Source: Chloroflexi bacterium OLB14
GTDB taxonomy: Bacteria; Chloroflexota; Anaerolineae; Anaerolineales; Villigracilaceae
Length of the DNA: 64,000 nt
NCBI GenBank assembly: GCA_001567105.1
Contig: LMZR01000039.1
Coordinates: 61,730 to 125,729 of the forward strand
Direction of reading: 5' to 3'
In this document: one piece after another, positions 26,530 through 35,086 of the stretch
Position numbering within the stretch: position 1 is the stretch's first letter
How the letters are laid out: each line of letters begins with the position of its first letter
Translations under genes and position numbers: made by a program
Notes under the pieces: generated by a model
Told to the model about the DNA's origin: nothing
Databases searched by the model: none
Seen by the model: the letters and a program-made list of their open reading frames with translations, nothing else

Positions 26530-27738
26530 CTATTTGACTCTTACAAATTTTCTCTTGCCCACTTGTAACACACCAGCATGTGGAAATGGCATATCTTTCT
26601 CAATCACTTCGCCATCCAACTTAACTCCTTTTTGATCAATCAAACTGCGCGCCTTACTTTTGCTTTCAGCCATTTGATTTGCCATAATGACATCCACAAC
26701 GGTTTGATTCGGTTGCAAAGTATATTCTGGCATTTCATCAGGAATTTCTTTTTGTTGAAAACGTTTGATGAAATTTTCTTGCGCAGATTTCGCTTCTTCA
26801 TCACTATAAAAAATGCTGGTGATTTCGCTTGCCATTTTCATCTTTGCATCACGCGGGTGTAATTGATTTGAAGCAACATCCTTTTCAATTTGTGCAATCT
26901 CTTGCGGATTCCAGCGCGTGACGAGGCGCATGTAAACACCCATTGCAGAATCAGGCACAGACATTAACTTGCCGAACATATCATCAGCGCCAGTGTTGAT
27001 TGGCACAATGTTACCAGTAGATTTTGACATTCTTTGCGTGCCATCAGTGCCAGGCAAAATTCCAGTGATGATTCCAACCAATGGTTTTTGACCCAATGCT
27101 TCTTGCAATTTTCTACCAGCCACAATGATGTTGAAAAGTTGGTCTGAGCCACCTACTTGAACATCCGTTTTCATAGCAACAGCATCATAACCCTGCATGA
27201 GGGCATAAAAAGTTTCGTGCAAATAGATTGGCTCGCCTTTATCAAGCCGTTTGGCAAAATTTTCGCGCGCTAAAAATTGTTGCACTGTAAAGTTTTGACC
27301 TAAGCGAATCAAATCTACTAAAGATAATTTTGAAAGCCATTCGCCGTTATAACGAATTTTTGTTTTGGATTTATCTAACACGCGAAAGGCTTGTTCGGCA
27401 TACGTTTTAGCATTTTCATTAACTTGCTCTTCTGTGAGAACAGGTCTGGCTTTGTTTTTATCCGAAGGGTCACCTACTAAGGCAGTGTAACTTCCAATCA
27501 AAAAAGTAACTTCATGACCTAAATCCTGAAATTGGCGCAGTTTACGCATAGAAATCGTATGACCTAAATGCAAATCGGTAGATGTTGGGTCGTAACCACA
27601 ATAGACTTGTAGTGGGCGATTTTCTTTTTGAGCAATCAATAAACGCTCGCGCAATTCATTGGTCATTGCTTTTTGTAGTTCGGCATCGCCATAATCGGTG
27701 CCTTGCATTAGTAATTCAACTTGTTCGTCAATGTTCAT
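26530..27738 (-). CDS. tyrS: Tyrosyl-tRNA synthetase
   Basis: 402 residues. The class I HIGH motif is DLHLGHTIS (after CGYDPTSTD) and the KMSKS motif is RMSKSTGN; a C-terminal S4 domain (SKSKARSLIDQKGVKLDGEVI) binds tRNA. It belongs to the TyrZ-like branch by its HLGHT start region. It charges tRNA-Tyr. No T-box leader is visible upstream; the gap holds a dispersed palindrome and a terminator. Confidence 0.95.
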   Translation of the reverse strand: MNIDEQVELLMQGTDYGDAELQKAMTNELRERLLIAQKENRPLQVYCGYDPTSTDLHLGHTISMRKLRQFQDLGHEVTFLIGSYTALVGDPSDKNKARPVLTEEQVNENAKTYAEQAFRVLDKSKTKIRYNGEWLSKLSLVDLIRLGQNFTVQQFLARENFAKRLDKGEPIYLHETFYALMQGYDAVAMKTDVQVGGSDQLFNIIVAGRKLQEALGQKPLVGIITGILPGTDGTQRMSKSTGNIVPINTGADDMFGKLMSVPDSAMGVYMRLVTRWNPQEIAQIEKDVASNQLHPRDAKMKMASEITSIFYSDEEAKSAQENFIKRFQQKEIPDEMPEYTLQPNQTVVDVIMANQMAESKSKARSLIDQKGVKLDGEVIEKDMPFPHAGVLQVGKRKFVRVK

Positions 27739-27756
27739 AAGTTCCTCTAATTTTTG

Positions 27757-27807
27757 GATTCAGGGAGCTTGCTCCCGTAATGCGCCAACAAGTTAGCTGA
27801 CTCCATA
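27757..27807. repeat. Dispersed palindromic repeat upstream of tyrS
   Basis: It is an inverted copy of the element at 6596-6650: the shared core is GGGAGCTTGCTCCCGTAAT and the right end GACTCCATA. Confidence 0.7.
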
Positions 27808-27813
27808 TTTAAT

Positions 27814-27850
27814 AAAACAAAAACGCGCCCGCGATGATGAGGGGCGCGTT
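27814..27850 (-). terminator. Terminator between the lipoprotein gene and tyrS
   Basis: AACGCGCCC (27850-27842 on minus) pairs with GGGCGCGTT (27830-27822), loop 11, followed by TTTTGTTTT on the minus strand. It probably ends the lipoprotein transcript; attenuation of tyrS is an alternative. Confidence 0.75.
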
Positions 27851-27948
27851 CAATGCACACCATCGCAATCAGTTATGGATGAGCATAATAATAGTTTGTG
27901 AAAAGTTTGCTAAACATGCAAATATTATACATTAATTTTTTGTGAATA

Positions 27949-27964
27949 GTAGGGTCGCCCCTAC
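27949..27964. repeat. Collapsed GTAGGGGCGACCC-family palindrome
   Basis: The sequence GTAGGGTCGCCCCTAC is a remnant of the inverted-end element seen at 13096 and 45720. Confidence 0.55.
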
Positions 27965-27973
27965 ATTATTTAT

Positions 27974-28624
27974 TTACTGCGCCAAATTGAAAGGAAACAA
28001 CCAAGGACCTGTGATAGTGTAAAACTCATCACTATAGACTAACTCTTCGGCTTGTTGTTGGGTCATGCCAGGTGGAATGCTGATGATTTGCATCGTTAAC
28101 ACACCGTTCACATCTACGCAATCTAATACGATAGCAATGCCACGATCCAACATGGCTTGCTGAATTTTTGGCATATAGACTGAACAATACTCATCACCTT
28201 TTGGAGGCGCCGCAATTGAATTAATAGCAATTGAAGCATTCGTTAAATCTGCATCAGGTGGGACAACGAATGTCAAAGTATCACAACGCAAGCCATCTTG
28301 TAGACTCAATAAAGTAGAACCAAATTCTTGCAACACAATGCCACTGTAATTCAAACTTGCTGACCAAATTGACCAGTCCGATGAATCGGGCAAGGTATAG
28401 CACACATCTGCATTGACGTTTTTCCCATCTAGCCAAACTTTTTCCATGCGCACGTCAATTCCACTCGCCACCTGATTTGCCTGCACTTGCACGGCGGCAG
28501 TTGGATAAGATTCATTAATAAAAGCAGTTGCCGTTGGCAAAAATTGAGGAAGCACTACTGTCTCTGGGGATGAGGCACCACAAGCCGTGACGAATAACAA
28601 CAGCAACACAATTAATTTTTTCAT
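27974..28624 (-). CDS. Lipoprotein of unknown function
   Basis: The start is the ATG at 28624, with AGGAGA upstream; it gives a clear signal peptide MKKLIVLLLLFVTAC with lipobox VTAC and Cys at residue 15. The mature part (~200 residues) has repeated short beta-type segments and two Cys (VCYTL, YCSVY) plus a C-terminal acidic stretch ending in PFNLAQ. I do not recognise a family. It is probably anchored on the outer face of the membrane. It stands alone between a terminator and an epimerase-like gene. Confidence 0.7.
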   Translation of the reverse strand: MKKLIVLLLLFVTACGASSPETVVLPQFLPTATAFINESYPTAAVQVQANQVASGIDVRMEKVWLDGKNVNADVCYTLPDSSDWSIWSASLNYSGIVLQEFGSTLLSLQDGLRCDTLTFVVPPDADLTNASIAINSIAAPPKGDEYCSVYMPKIQQAMLDRGIAIVLDCVDVNGVLTMQIISIPPGMTQQQAEELVYSDEFYTITGPWLFPFNLAQ

Positions 28625-28714
28625 TATAAATTTTTCTCCTTTTTCATTTACCAGAGTGCGTCGCGCTAATTGGTTTAGATTTATCAAATCATTGAAGCGC
28701 GGCGCACCCTTTCA

Positions 28715-29608
28715 TTAATTCATCAAATCATCTAACGCTTCTTTTAGATTTGGAAATTGAAATTGATAGCCAGACTCTATCAATCGCTTCGGTTGAGCAA
28801 ACCTGCCATCCAGAATTAAGACGCTCATTTCGCCCAAAATGTTTCGGATTAAAAATTGTGGTACATGAAACCAAAACGGGCGTTTCAAAACTTTTGCTAA
28901 AGTTTGATTAAATTCTATATTAGATATTTGTGCAGGTGCAATTAAATTATAGGCACCACGTGCTTTTTCATGTGCGATTAAAAATCTCACTGCCCCAACC
29001 CAATCTTTGATATGAATCCATGGGAAGGCTTGTTGACCAGAACCCAACTTGCCACCAAAAAATAATTTGATAGGCAAAGCCATTAAATCTAGCAGGCTAC
29101 CTTTTTTATCTAACACCACTGCCGACCTGACAACAATTCGCCTAACGCCTAAATCGTCCAATGATTTTGTAGCATCTTCCCATTTCACTGCTAATTGCGC
29201 AAGAAAATCATCAGCAGGTGGCGTGGATTCATCTGCAAGGCTACCACTTAATCCATAATAATTGATGCCAGAAGCCTGCACAAAAACGCTGGGGCGATTA
29301 CCTGAAGCCTGAATAGCAGAAGCAAGCAGAAGTCCAGTATTGAGGCGCGAATCGAGAAAAGATTGTTTTGTAGCACGAGTCCAAGGGAATGTCGCTAGTG
29401 ATTTACCAGTTAAGTGAATCACTACATCCATTTCATTTATTCTTTCAACCCAAGTGTTTAAAGTTTTTCCATCCCATAAAATAGATTCTACATTTTTTAT
29501 TTTCTTAGCAGTGCGAGTCAAAATAAAAACTTTATGACCATCAGCAAGAAAAGATTTTGTTAAAGCACTTCCTAAAAAACCTGAACCGCCTGCAATTAAG
29601 ATATTCAT
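28715..29608 (-). CDS. NAD(P)-dependent epimerase of the TIGR01777/YfcH type
   Basis: The start is ATG 29608 (MNILIAGGSGFLG) with AGGA upstream. ~297 residues. The Rossmann motif GGSGFLGSAL is at the N-terminus, followed by VVIHLTGKSL, the YYG motif (INYYGLSGS) and FPWIHIKDWVGAV. A C-terminal DUF1731-like domain contains KVLKRPFWFHVPQFLI. This family (SulA/YfcH) has no established substrate. Confidence 0.85.
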   Translation of the reverse strand: MNILIAGGSGFLGSALTKSFLADGHKVFILTRTAKKIKNVESILWDGKTLNTWVERINEMDVVIHLTGKSLATFPWTRATKQSFLDSRLNTGLLLASAIQASGNRPSVFVQASGINYYGLSGSLADESTPPADDFLAQLAVKWEDATKSLDDLGVRRIVVRSAVVLDKKGSLLDLMALPIKLFFGGKLGSGQQAFPWIHIKDWVGAVRFLIAHEKARGAYNLIAPAQISNIEFNQTLAKVLKRPFWFHVPQFLIRNILGEMSVLILDGRFAQPKRLIESGYQFQFPNLKEALDDLMN

Positions 29609-29686
29609 TCTAATGTTCCTGTAATGCTTTTGGGCTTTCACAAATTACCAAAACTGGATGTATAATTTCGCAGTTGTTGAGACCTT

Positions 29687-30190
29687 ATGAATGAACCCGT
29701 ATTAGTGCTCAATGCAAATTTTGAGCCAATTCACGTCTGCTCAACACGACGGGCAATCGGATTGATCCTTTCTGGTAAGGCTGGGATGATTGCAAACGGG
29801 CGCGGAAATATTCGCACCATTTCACAATTGATACCGCAACCATCGGTCATTCGGCTTGAAGTACAAATTCATCGCCCACGCCCGCGTGTTAAATTAACGC
29901 GCCGCGAAATCTTTCGGCGTGATAATTATACCTGTCAGTATTGCGGTAAATATCAACTCAACTTAACCATTGATCACGTCATGCCGCGTCATTTAGGTGG
30001 CAAACATATTTGGACAAATTTAGTAACGGCTTGTTCATCGTGCAATCATCGCAAAGGTGGACGCAAGGTAGATGAAGCACACATGCACTTGCTACACATT
30101 CCCAAAGAACCACCTGCCGAAGCCGCTTATATTTTCGGAAAACATTTAAACGATAATAAAGAGTGGGAACAATACATTTTGGGTTGGTAA
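29687..30190 (+). CDS. HNH endonuclease
   Basis: 167 residues. An N-terminal ~70-residue domain begins PVLVLNANFEPIHVCSTRRAIGLI, and the nuclease part has CQYCGK, IDHVMPRHLGGKHIWTN and ACSSCNHRKGG. The two CxxC pairs bind zinc and DHVMPR supplies the catalytic His. This is the widespread stand-alone HNH family of Chloroflexota, cyanobacteria and Actinobacteria, of unsettled role. It is followed by its own terminator. Confidence 0.88.
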   Translation: MNEPVLVLNANFEPIHVCSTRRAIGLILSGKAGMIANGRGNIRTISQLIPQPSVIRLEVQIHRPRPRVKLTRREIFRRDNYTCQYCGKYQLNLTIDHVMPRHLGGKHIWTNLVTACSSCNHRKGGRKVDEAHMHLLHIPKEPPAEAAYIFGKHLNDNKEWEQYILGW

Positions 30191-30199
30191 AGAATTACC

Positions 30200-30238
30200 A
30201 GACCTGACAGGTTTTAAAAACCTGTCAGGTCTTTTTTG
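30200..30238 (+). terminator. Terminator after the HNH gene
   Basis: GACCTGACAGGTTTT pairs perfectly with its complement AAAACCTGTCAGGTC and is followed by six T. Confidence 0.9.
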
Positions 30239-30239
30239 A

Positions 30240-30992
30240 TTAAAACTCAATCTGCATAAAATCTTTTGCCAATTCGACTTCCCCATCAAAAACTGATTTT
30301 GCTTCTTCGACTAAACCGCTTCTGGCGAATCGTCCAGTTGGGTAATGGATTAGGAACATTTTCTTCGCCTCAGCCTTTGCGCCGATTTCACCTGCTTGTT
30401 TAGCAGATGAATGCCCCGTAGATTCGCCCGTTGCTTCATGAATTAAAACATCAGCATTAGCACTCAATCGCACAACTTCATCACATGGTTCAGTATCACA
30501 TGAATATGCTAACACTTTTTGATTTGGGAATTGGATTCTTAATCCGATATTTGGAATCATGTGATGCACTGGTGAAGCATGGACAGTGAAATCATCACAA
30601 CTTAATACTTCTGTCATTTCGTCACTTGGTAAACGATAAAACACAACAGGGAAAAAATGAGGCCATTCAGACCAGTTATACAAATTCAGCATGGTTTCAA
30701 CACGCTCTAAGGTGTAATGCAAACCATAAATATTGAGTGGCTTGTTTCTACCCAACAACCACATATCCATTAACAACAGCGGAATACCCGAAACATGGTC
30801 AGGATGAAAATGTGTGACGATAATATCTGTCAGGTTATTAAAATCCACGCCTGCTTTTTCCAAACGCACAATCGGATTGCTAACACAATCAATTAACAAC
30901 ATGCGCTTCTTACCCGCTACTAGCATGTGTGTATTCTCCCCTTCCGAAGTTGGCACCGCATTGGACGAGCCGAGAATGATGACTTTAGCCAT
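30240..30992 (-). CDS. Metallo-beta-lactamase-fold hydrolase (RNase Z/AttM-like)
   Basis: 250 residues. Metal motif THFHPDHVSGIP near residue 60, then H in VHHMI, D in YSCDTEPCD and the last His in LIHYPTGRFA. GSSNAVPTSEGENTH at the start resembles RNase Z-like phosphodiesterases, though the length and lack of the exosite arm leave function open. It shares its terminator region with the convergent HNH gene. Confidence 0.82.
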   Translation of the reverse strand: MAKVIILGSSNAVPTSEGENTHMLVAGKKRMLLIDCVSNPIVRLEKAGVDFNNLTDIIVTHFHPDHVSGIPLLLMDMWLLGRNKPLNIYGLHYTLERVETMLNLYNWSEWPHFFPVVFYRLPSDEMTEVLSCDDFTVHASPVHHMIPNIGLRIQFPNQKVLAYSCDTEPCDEVVRLSANADVLIHEATGESTGHSSAKQAGEIGAKAEAKKMFLIHYPTGRFARSGLVEEAKSVFDGEVELAKDFMQIEF

Positions 30993-31038
30993 AAGTCATA
31001 TCTTAACTCAAAATTCCCTCAATCTCTAACCTCTTTTT

Positions 31039-32491
31039 TTAATTCCCCATTACCTGAAACAACAAACTCGGCGTGATGTATGCTTCTATCACCGCGGCAA
31101 TTGCCAACAACGGCACCACCAAGCCAATAAAAATTTTTGCCCAATCAGCCAACAATTCAATCACCACTTCCCCCCATAGACTTGCCCATTTGAGGCGTGA
31201 CCAAAGTTGCCCCCAAAAATACAAAACAGCAGCACTGCCGATCATTAAAGCAGGGATTTCAAAAACCCCATGCGGAGCAACACCTGCTAAAAAATATCGG
31301 CAATGGATTTGTACCTAGTAATTCAAGCAACGCAAACAAACCGCCAATTAACGAAATATTGAGCATATACAACATTATTCCCAATACACTAAACGAAACC
31401 ATACCTGCTAAAAATATCACCGCAACTGCTCTGGTATTATTCAAAAATAAAAACGAGGCGCTCAAATGATCTTGAATTTCAGATAAATCGGGCAATTCAC
31501 CAATACCAGAAATACTTTCTTTTAAATCAGTAATTTCTTCAGGAGTAGCAGTAGCCACCATATCAGCTACATTATTCTTAATCCAAGCATAACTTGCCCA
31601 TATACAAACCCCAGCAATTAATGTCACAAAAAATAGGGCAGGCAAAACACGCTGAAGCGCAGCACCTAACACATGCTGATACCAATCTTTTAACGTTTTA
31701 GCTTCACCTGTAAAATTGGAAATAAAAGTTTTCACAATCCATTTCAAATTGATAGAATCAATTTCACGCCCTAATAAATATTCACGTTGAAAATGTGAAA
31801 TGCCTACTCGGATTAATAACAACGAAATCAACAACACGCCCGCAATGCCATACCATAACACTTGGTCATTTCCCCAAAACAACATCACCGCTTCCCCTTG
31901 CATTAATATCGCCACTGGAATCACAATGAAGGATGCTAACAAATTTGCCGCCTTAACAGATGTTGATTGCACCGAAATTACAATAGCGGCACTCACCATC
32001 AAGACAGCGTGAGCAGTTGTCAGCAAAAATAACTGCAAAAGTTCAGAAGCAGGCGGAATGGTCAAATTGAGGCGCGAGGCTAACAACAAATATAAAATAA
32101 TTGAAGTGTAACTCGCTATCAATGGTGTAATTACGCCCACTAATAATTTTCCAAAATATAATTGCCAATCATCAAGTGGCGCACTCAGCAACGGCTCAAT
32201 AGTGCCGCGTTCCTTTTCACCTACGAATGCTTCCAACGCCACCACCAACGAAACCGTGATAGGAAAAAATCCAATAATCAAAATTGAAAATGGAACCAGT
32301 CTATCTCTCAATAAGTTTGCATCAAATTGATTCAAGAAATCCACAAACTCGCTAGCAAAGACATTCATCAAATACGGAAAACACAACGTCAAAATGATCA
32401 TTGGCATCAACACGCGCCAATCGCGTAATTGATCTTTTAGTTCACGTTTAGCCACAAGCCAAATAGGTTTTAGTTTATTGAACATATTCAT
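31039..32491 (-). CDS. ABC-2-type permease fused to a SpoIIM-like membrane domain, one frameshift
   Basis: The six-base A run at 31289-31294 (T on the coding strand) has one base too many; correcting it joins two frames into ~483 residues. The first ~270 carry ABC-2 permease features: FASEFVDFLNQF and EAFVGEKERGTIEPLLSAPL with six hydrophobic segments. The rest resembles stage II sporulation protein M: LFLNNTRAVAVIFLAGM, GLFALLELLG and FLAGVAPHGVFEIPALMIGSA. It begins inside the last codons of the ABC ATPase gene, so the pair is an exporter. The organism is not thought to sporulate. Confidence 0.78.
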
Positions 32492-33407
32492 AACCTTTTG
32501 CTTGCGCCATCACTTTCAAATAAACTTGCTCCAATGTACGCGCTTCCTCTTGCAATGCAATGACTGGAATTTTTTTAGATGCAAACAACTTCAATAGCTT
32601 TGGGTTTGATTCTGCAACCGCCTCTACCCTGACCTTTAAACTGGTTGCTGTTCTGGAAATTAATTCAACGCCTGTAGGTAGTTCGAAGTCAGTCTCTACT
32701 TTATCTGCAAACTTGATGCTATATTCAGGCACGCCTAAAACATCTCGTTTCAATTCATCTAACGAACCTTTTATTAAAATTTTTCCCCGATAGATAATAG
32801 CAATTTGGTCGGCTAATGCTTCTACCTCTGTTAAGTTATGAGAACACAATACAATCGTTCGGCTAGATGATTTGAGGCGAGCAATTTCATCACGCACAAG
32901 CCTAGCAGATTCAGGATCCATAGCAGAGGTAGGTTCATCTAACAATAAAACGCCAGGTTGATGAATCATTGCCCGAGCCAGCGCCAGCTTTTGGCGCATT
33001 CCTTTGGAATACTCACCTACCCTGCGCTTGGCGGCTTCTGCAAGACCAAAATATTCTAGCAAATTGTCACTGCGTTTTTTTCTTTCACTGGCATCCAAGC
33101 CATATACTTGACCAAAAAAATCAAGATATTCAACAGCAGACATTCTCATATATAAACCATGCTGTTCGGTGAGTACCCCAACGGAAGCACGCACATCATG
33201 CCCGTTTTTAACTACGTCATAACCTGCTACTCTTGCCCAGCCGCGAGACGGGTTAAGTAACGCCGTTAACATGCGTACAGTTGTGGTTTTTCCTGCGCCA
33301 TTTTGACCAAGCAAAGCCAAAATTTGCCCACTTTGTACATTCAAGTTCACGCCGTCAACAGCCATGAAGTCATGAAATTGCTTACTTAGGTCGTTTGTTT
33401 CTATCAT
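32475..33407 (-). CDS. ABC transporter ATP-binding protein, NatA/CcmA type
   Basis: 310 residues. Walker A is GQNGAGKTTTVRML, signature YSKGMRQKLALARAMI, Walker B VLLLDEPTSAMDP, H-loop VLCSHN. A ~90-residue C-terminal extension ends near YVQ. It overlaps the permease start by 17 bases, which indicates coupled translation. NatA-type ATPases pair with ABC-2 permeases; the substrate is unknown. Confidence 0.9.
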   Translation of the reverse strand: MIETNDLSKQFHDFMAVDGVNLNVQSGQILALLGQNGAGKTTTVRMLTALLNPSRGWARVAGYDVVKNGHDVRASVGVLTEQHGLYMRMSAVEYLDFFGQVYGLDASERKKRSDNLLEYFGLAEAAKRRVGEYSKGMRQKLALARAMIHQPGVLLLDEPTSAMDPESARLVRDEIARLKSSSRTIVLCSHNLTEVEALADQIAIIYRGKILIKGSLDELKRDVLGVPEYSIKFADKVETDFELPTGVELISRTATSLKVRVEAVAESNPKLLKLFASKKIPVIALQEEARTLEQVYLKVMAQAKGYEYVQ

Positions 33408-33509
33408 GGGGATTTCCTTTTTGGTCGAAAGTCACAAGTCAAAGGTTTCAAATTATTGTTTATGATTGTATTCCTAATTACAGATATTCCCCTTCACAAA
33501 TTCCTTACA

Positions 33510-33600
33510 AATCTCATTACGTCAAGGACGGCGACAGAGCAAATAATATCGTAGAGCAAGATGACATCTTGCTAAGATGCAAACCAATCTCGTCGGGATG
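33510..33600. repeat. Palindromic repeat debris between ABC ATPase and lgt
   Basis: The 207-base gap contains GTCAAGGACGGCGACAGAG and the palindrome AGCAAGATGACATCTTGCT at 33556-33574. No gene is seen in it. Confidence 0.45.
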
Positions 33601-33614
33601 ACTTAAATAAAGAT

Positions 33615-34397
33615 TCAAGTCACCGTCTTGTGTGCTGAATTATTAAATTTCTTCACGCCGAGGACAACGCACAGAGCAAACAATAATATAAAAAATATCT
33701 GATTAACATTCATGCCATTCACAAGGGCAACATCAAGGCGTAAAAATTCTAGCAAGAAGCGGATGAGGGAATATGAAGCAAGGTAAATCAGAAATAAAGT
33801 GCCTTGCCTGTTTGCCTGCATTCCATATTTTTTAGTCAGCCATAAAAGGAAAATCAAAACTATGGAATTGAGTATCATCTCATAAGCAAAGAGCGGATGA
33901 TAAAACTCGATATTTTCATAGCCTGTTAAACGATGTGCAGGGTCTATAAAAATTTTCCATGGCAAGGTTGTGGGCAAACCATACAATTCTTGATTGAAAT
34001 AATTTGTGAGCCGTCCAATAATTTGAGCAAGCAAAATGCCACAGGCTAGAATATCGGTCAATTGCCAGAAAGGTTGTTTATATTTAATTGAAAAAATAAA
34101 CAACGCAATCAACCCGCCGAGAATAGCACCAGCCACGCCAAAGCCGCCCACCCAAACGGCAATTGCATCAAGCGGATGTGAAAAATAATGTTGAGTTGTA
34201 AAACCAAGCCGAACGGAAGAAAGAGGCGGAGTCAGAATATGCCAAAGTCTGGCACCGATTAATCCCCAAATTGTTAAAGGTAAAAATAAGTAATAAATAA
34301 TTTCGGGGTCGTGATTAAATCTTCTTGCTTGGTAGGCTGAAAGCAATGCTCCACAAGCAACGCCGAAGGCGATTAAGAGTCCACTGCCTTCTGTCAA
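33615..34397 (-). CDS. lgt: Prolipoprotein diacylglyceryl transferase
   Basis: 260 residues with ~7 hydrophobic segments. The Lgt signature stands as IIGRLTNYFNQELYGLPT, with the catalytic-region residues R and N of GRxxN and the preceding GGLIALFIF. It transfers diacylglycerol onto the lipobox Cys of prelipoproteins, fitting the lipoproteins and lspA found in this window. It overlaps the previous gene by four bases (ATGA). Confidence 0.92.
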   Translation of the reverse strand: MTEGSGLLIAFGVACGALLSAYQARRFNHDPEIIYYLFLPLTIWGLIGARLWHILTPPLSSVRLGFTTQHYFSHPLDAIAVWVGGFGVAGAILGGLIALFIFSIKYKQPFWQLTDILACGILLAQIIGRLTNYFNQELYGLPTTLPWKIFIDPAHRLTGYENIEFYHPLFAYEMILNSIVLIFLLWLTKKYGMQANRQGTLFLIYLASYSLIRFLLEFLRLDVALVNGMNVNQIFFILLFALCVVLGVKKFNNSAHKTVT

Positions 34398-35014
34398 TTT
34401 GATTCTCGTTTTTGTTTCATGCGTTCATGCCCTTGCGCACGAACGTGAAAAATTCTTTGAAATGCAGTGATATTACCTAAGACGGCAATAATGCAGACAG
34501 CAATAAAAGGTTGATTGAAAACAAGCAGTGGGATTAAAACTAAATATCTTTCCACGCGTGTTAAGATGCCTACTTTGGCGGTGAAATTTAATCCCTCTGC
34601 CCGTGCTTTGACATACGAGACAAACACCGAACCCGCCGCCGCTGCAAAAGTAATCATCACTGCTAGATGATTGTTTTGTTTAAGGAAAAAATATAATAAG
34701 CCAGCAAATGTAATTATCTCGGCGTATCTATCGCTAACAGAATCAACGAAGCCGCCAAAGTCGCTAGGTTCGCCACGCAAACGCGCCATCGTGCCATCAA
34801 AAGCATCTATCAACACAGAGGCTAACAAAATAAATGCGCCTGTGGTCATTTTGCCAATTGCTAAATAGTATGCGCCAATAGTTGTGCCTGCTAAACCAAG
34901 CAGTGTAATTGTGTTTGGATGTAAGCCTGTGCTATTCAAGAACGTGCCTACAGCATCTATAACATCTTTGAAGATAATTCTTAATTTATCTGTAAAGGTT
35001 GGTTTGGGATTCAA
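34394..35014 (-). CDS. CDP-alcohol phosphatidyltransferase
   Basis: 206 residues with ~5 membrane segments. The family motif D-G-x2-A-R-x8-G-x3-D-x3-D is visible as DAFDGTMARLRGEPSDFGGF and VDSVSDRYAE. It transfers phosphoalcohol onto CDP-diacylglycerol; family members make phosphatidylglycerolphosphate or phosphatidylinositolphosphate. Coupled to lgt by ATGA overlap and close to ftsK, so it may be part of an envelope and lipid operon. The precise alcohol is not decided by sequence. Confidence 0.88.
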   Translation of the reverse strand: MNPKPTFTDKLRIIFKDVIDAVGTFLNSTGLHPNTITLLGLAGTTIGAYYLAIGKMTTGAFILLASVLIDAFDGTMARLRGEPSDFGGFVDSVSDRYAEIITFAGLLYFFLKQNNHLAVMITFAAAAGSVFVSYVKARAEGLNFTAKVGILTRVERYLVLIPLLVFNQPFIAVCIIAVLGNITAFQRIFHVRAQGHERMKQKRESN

Positions 35015-35029
35015 TGTTGTTTCCTCTTT

Positions 35030-35080
35030 TCTTTCCTCTTTCTTCTTTCGTAATTTTGGAAAGAGGAAAGAAGAAAGAAG
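35030..35080. repeat. Inverted polypurine/polypyrimidine repeat
   Basis: TTTCCTCTTTC-type sequence is mirrored by GGAAAGAGGAAAG-type sequence across 35030-35080, between ftsK and the phosphatidyltransferase. The arms are imperfect and there is no T run, so this is not called a terminator. Confidence 0.45.
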
Positions 35081-35086
35081 TTTCTT

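Noticed and set aside
27739..27850. T-box leader for tyrS
   Set aside because: The T-box core (GGTGGNACCGCG) is not present, and the hairpin is well placed as terminator of the upstream lipoprotein gene.
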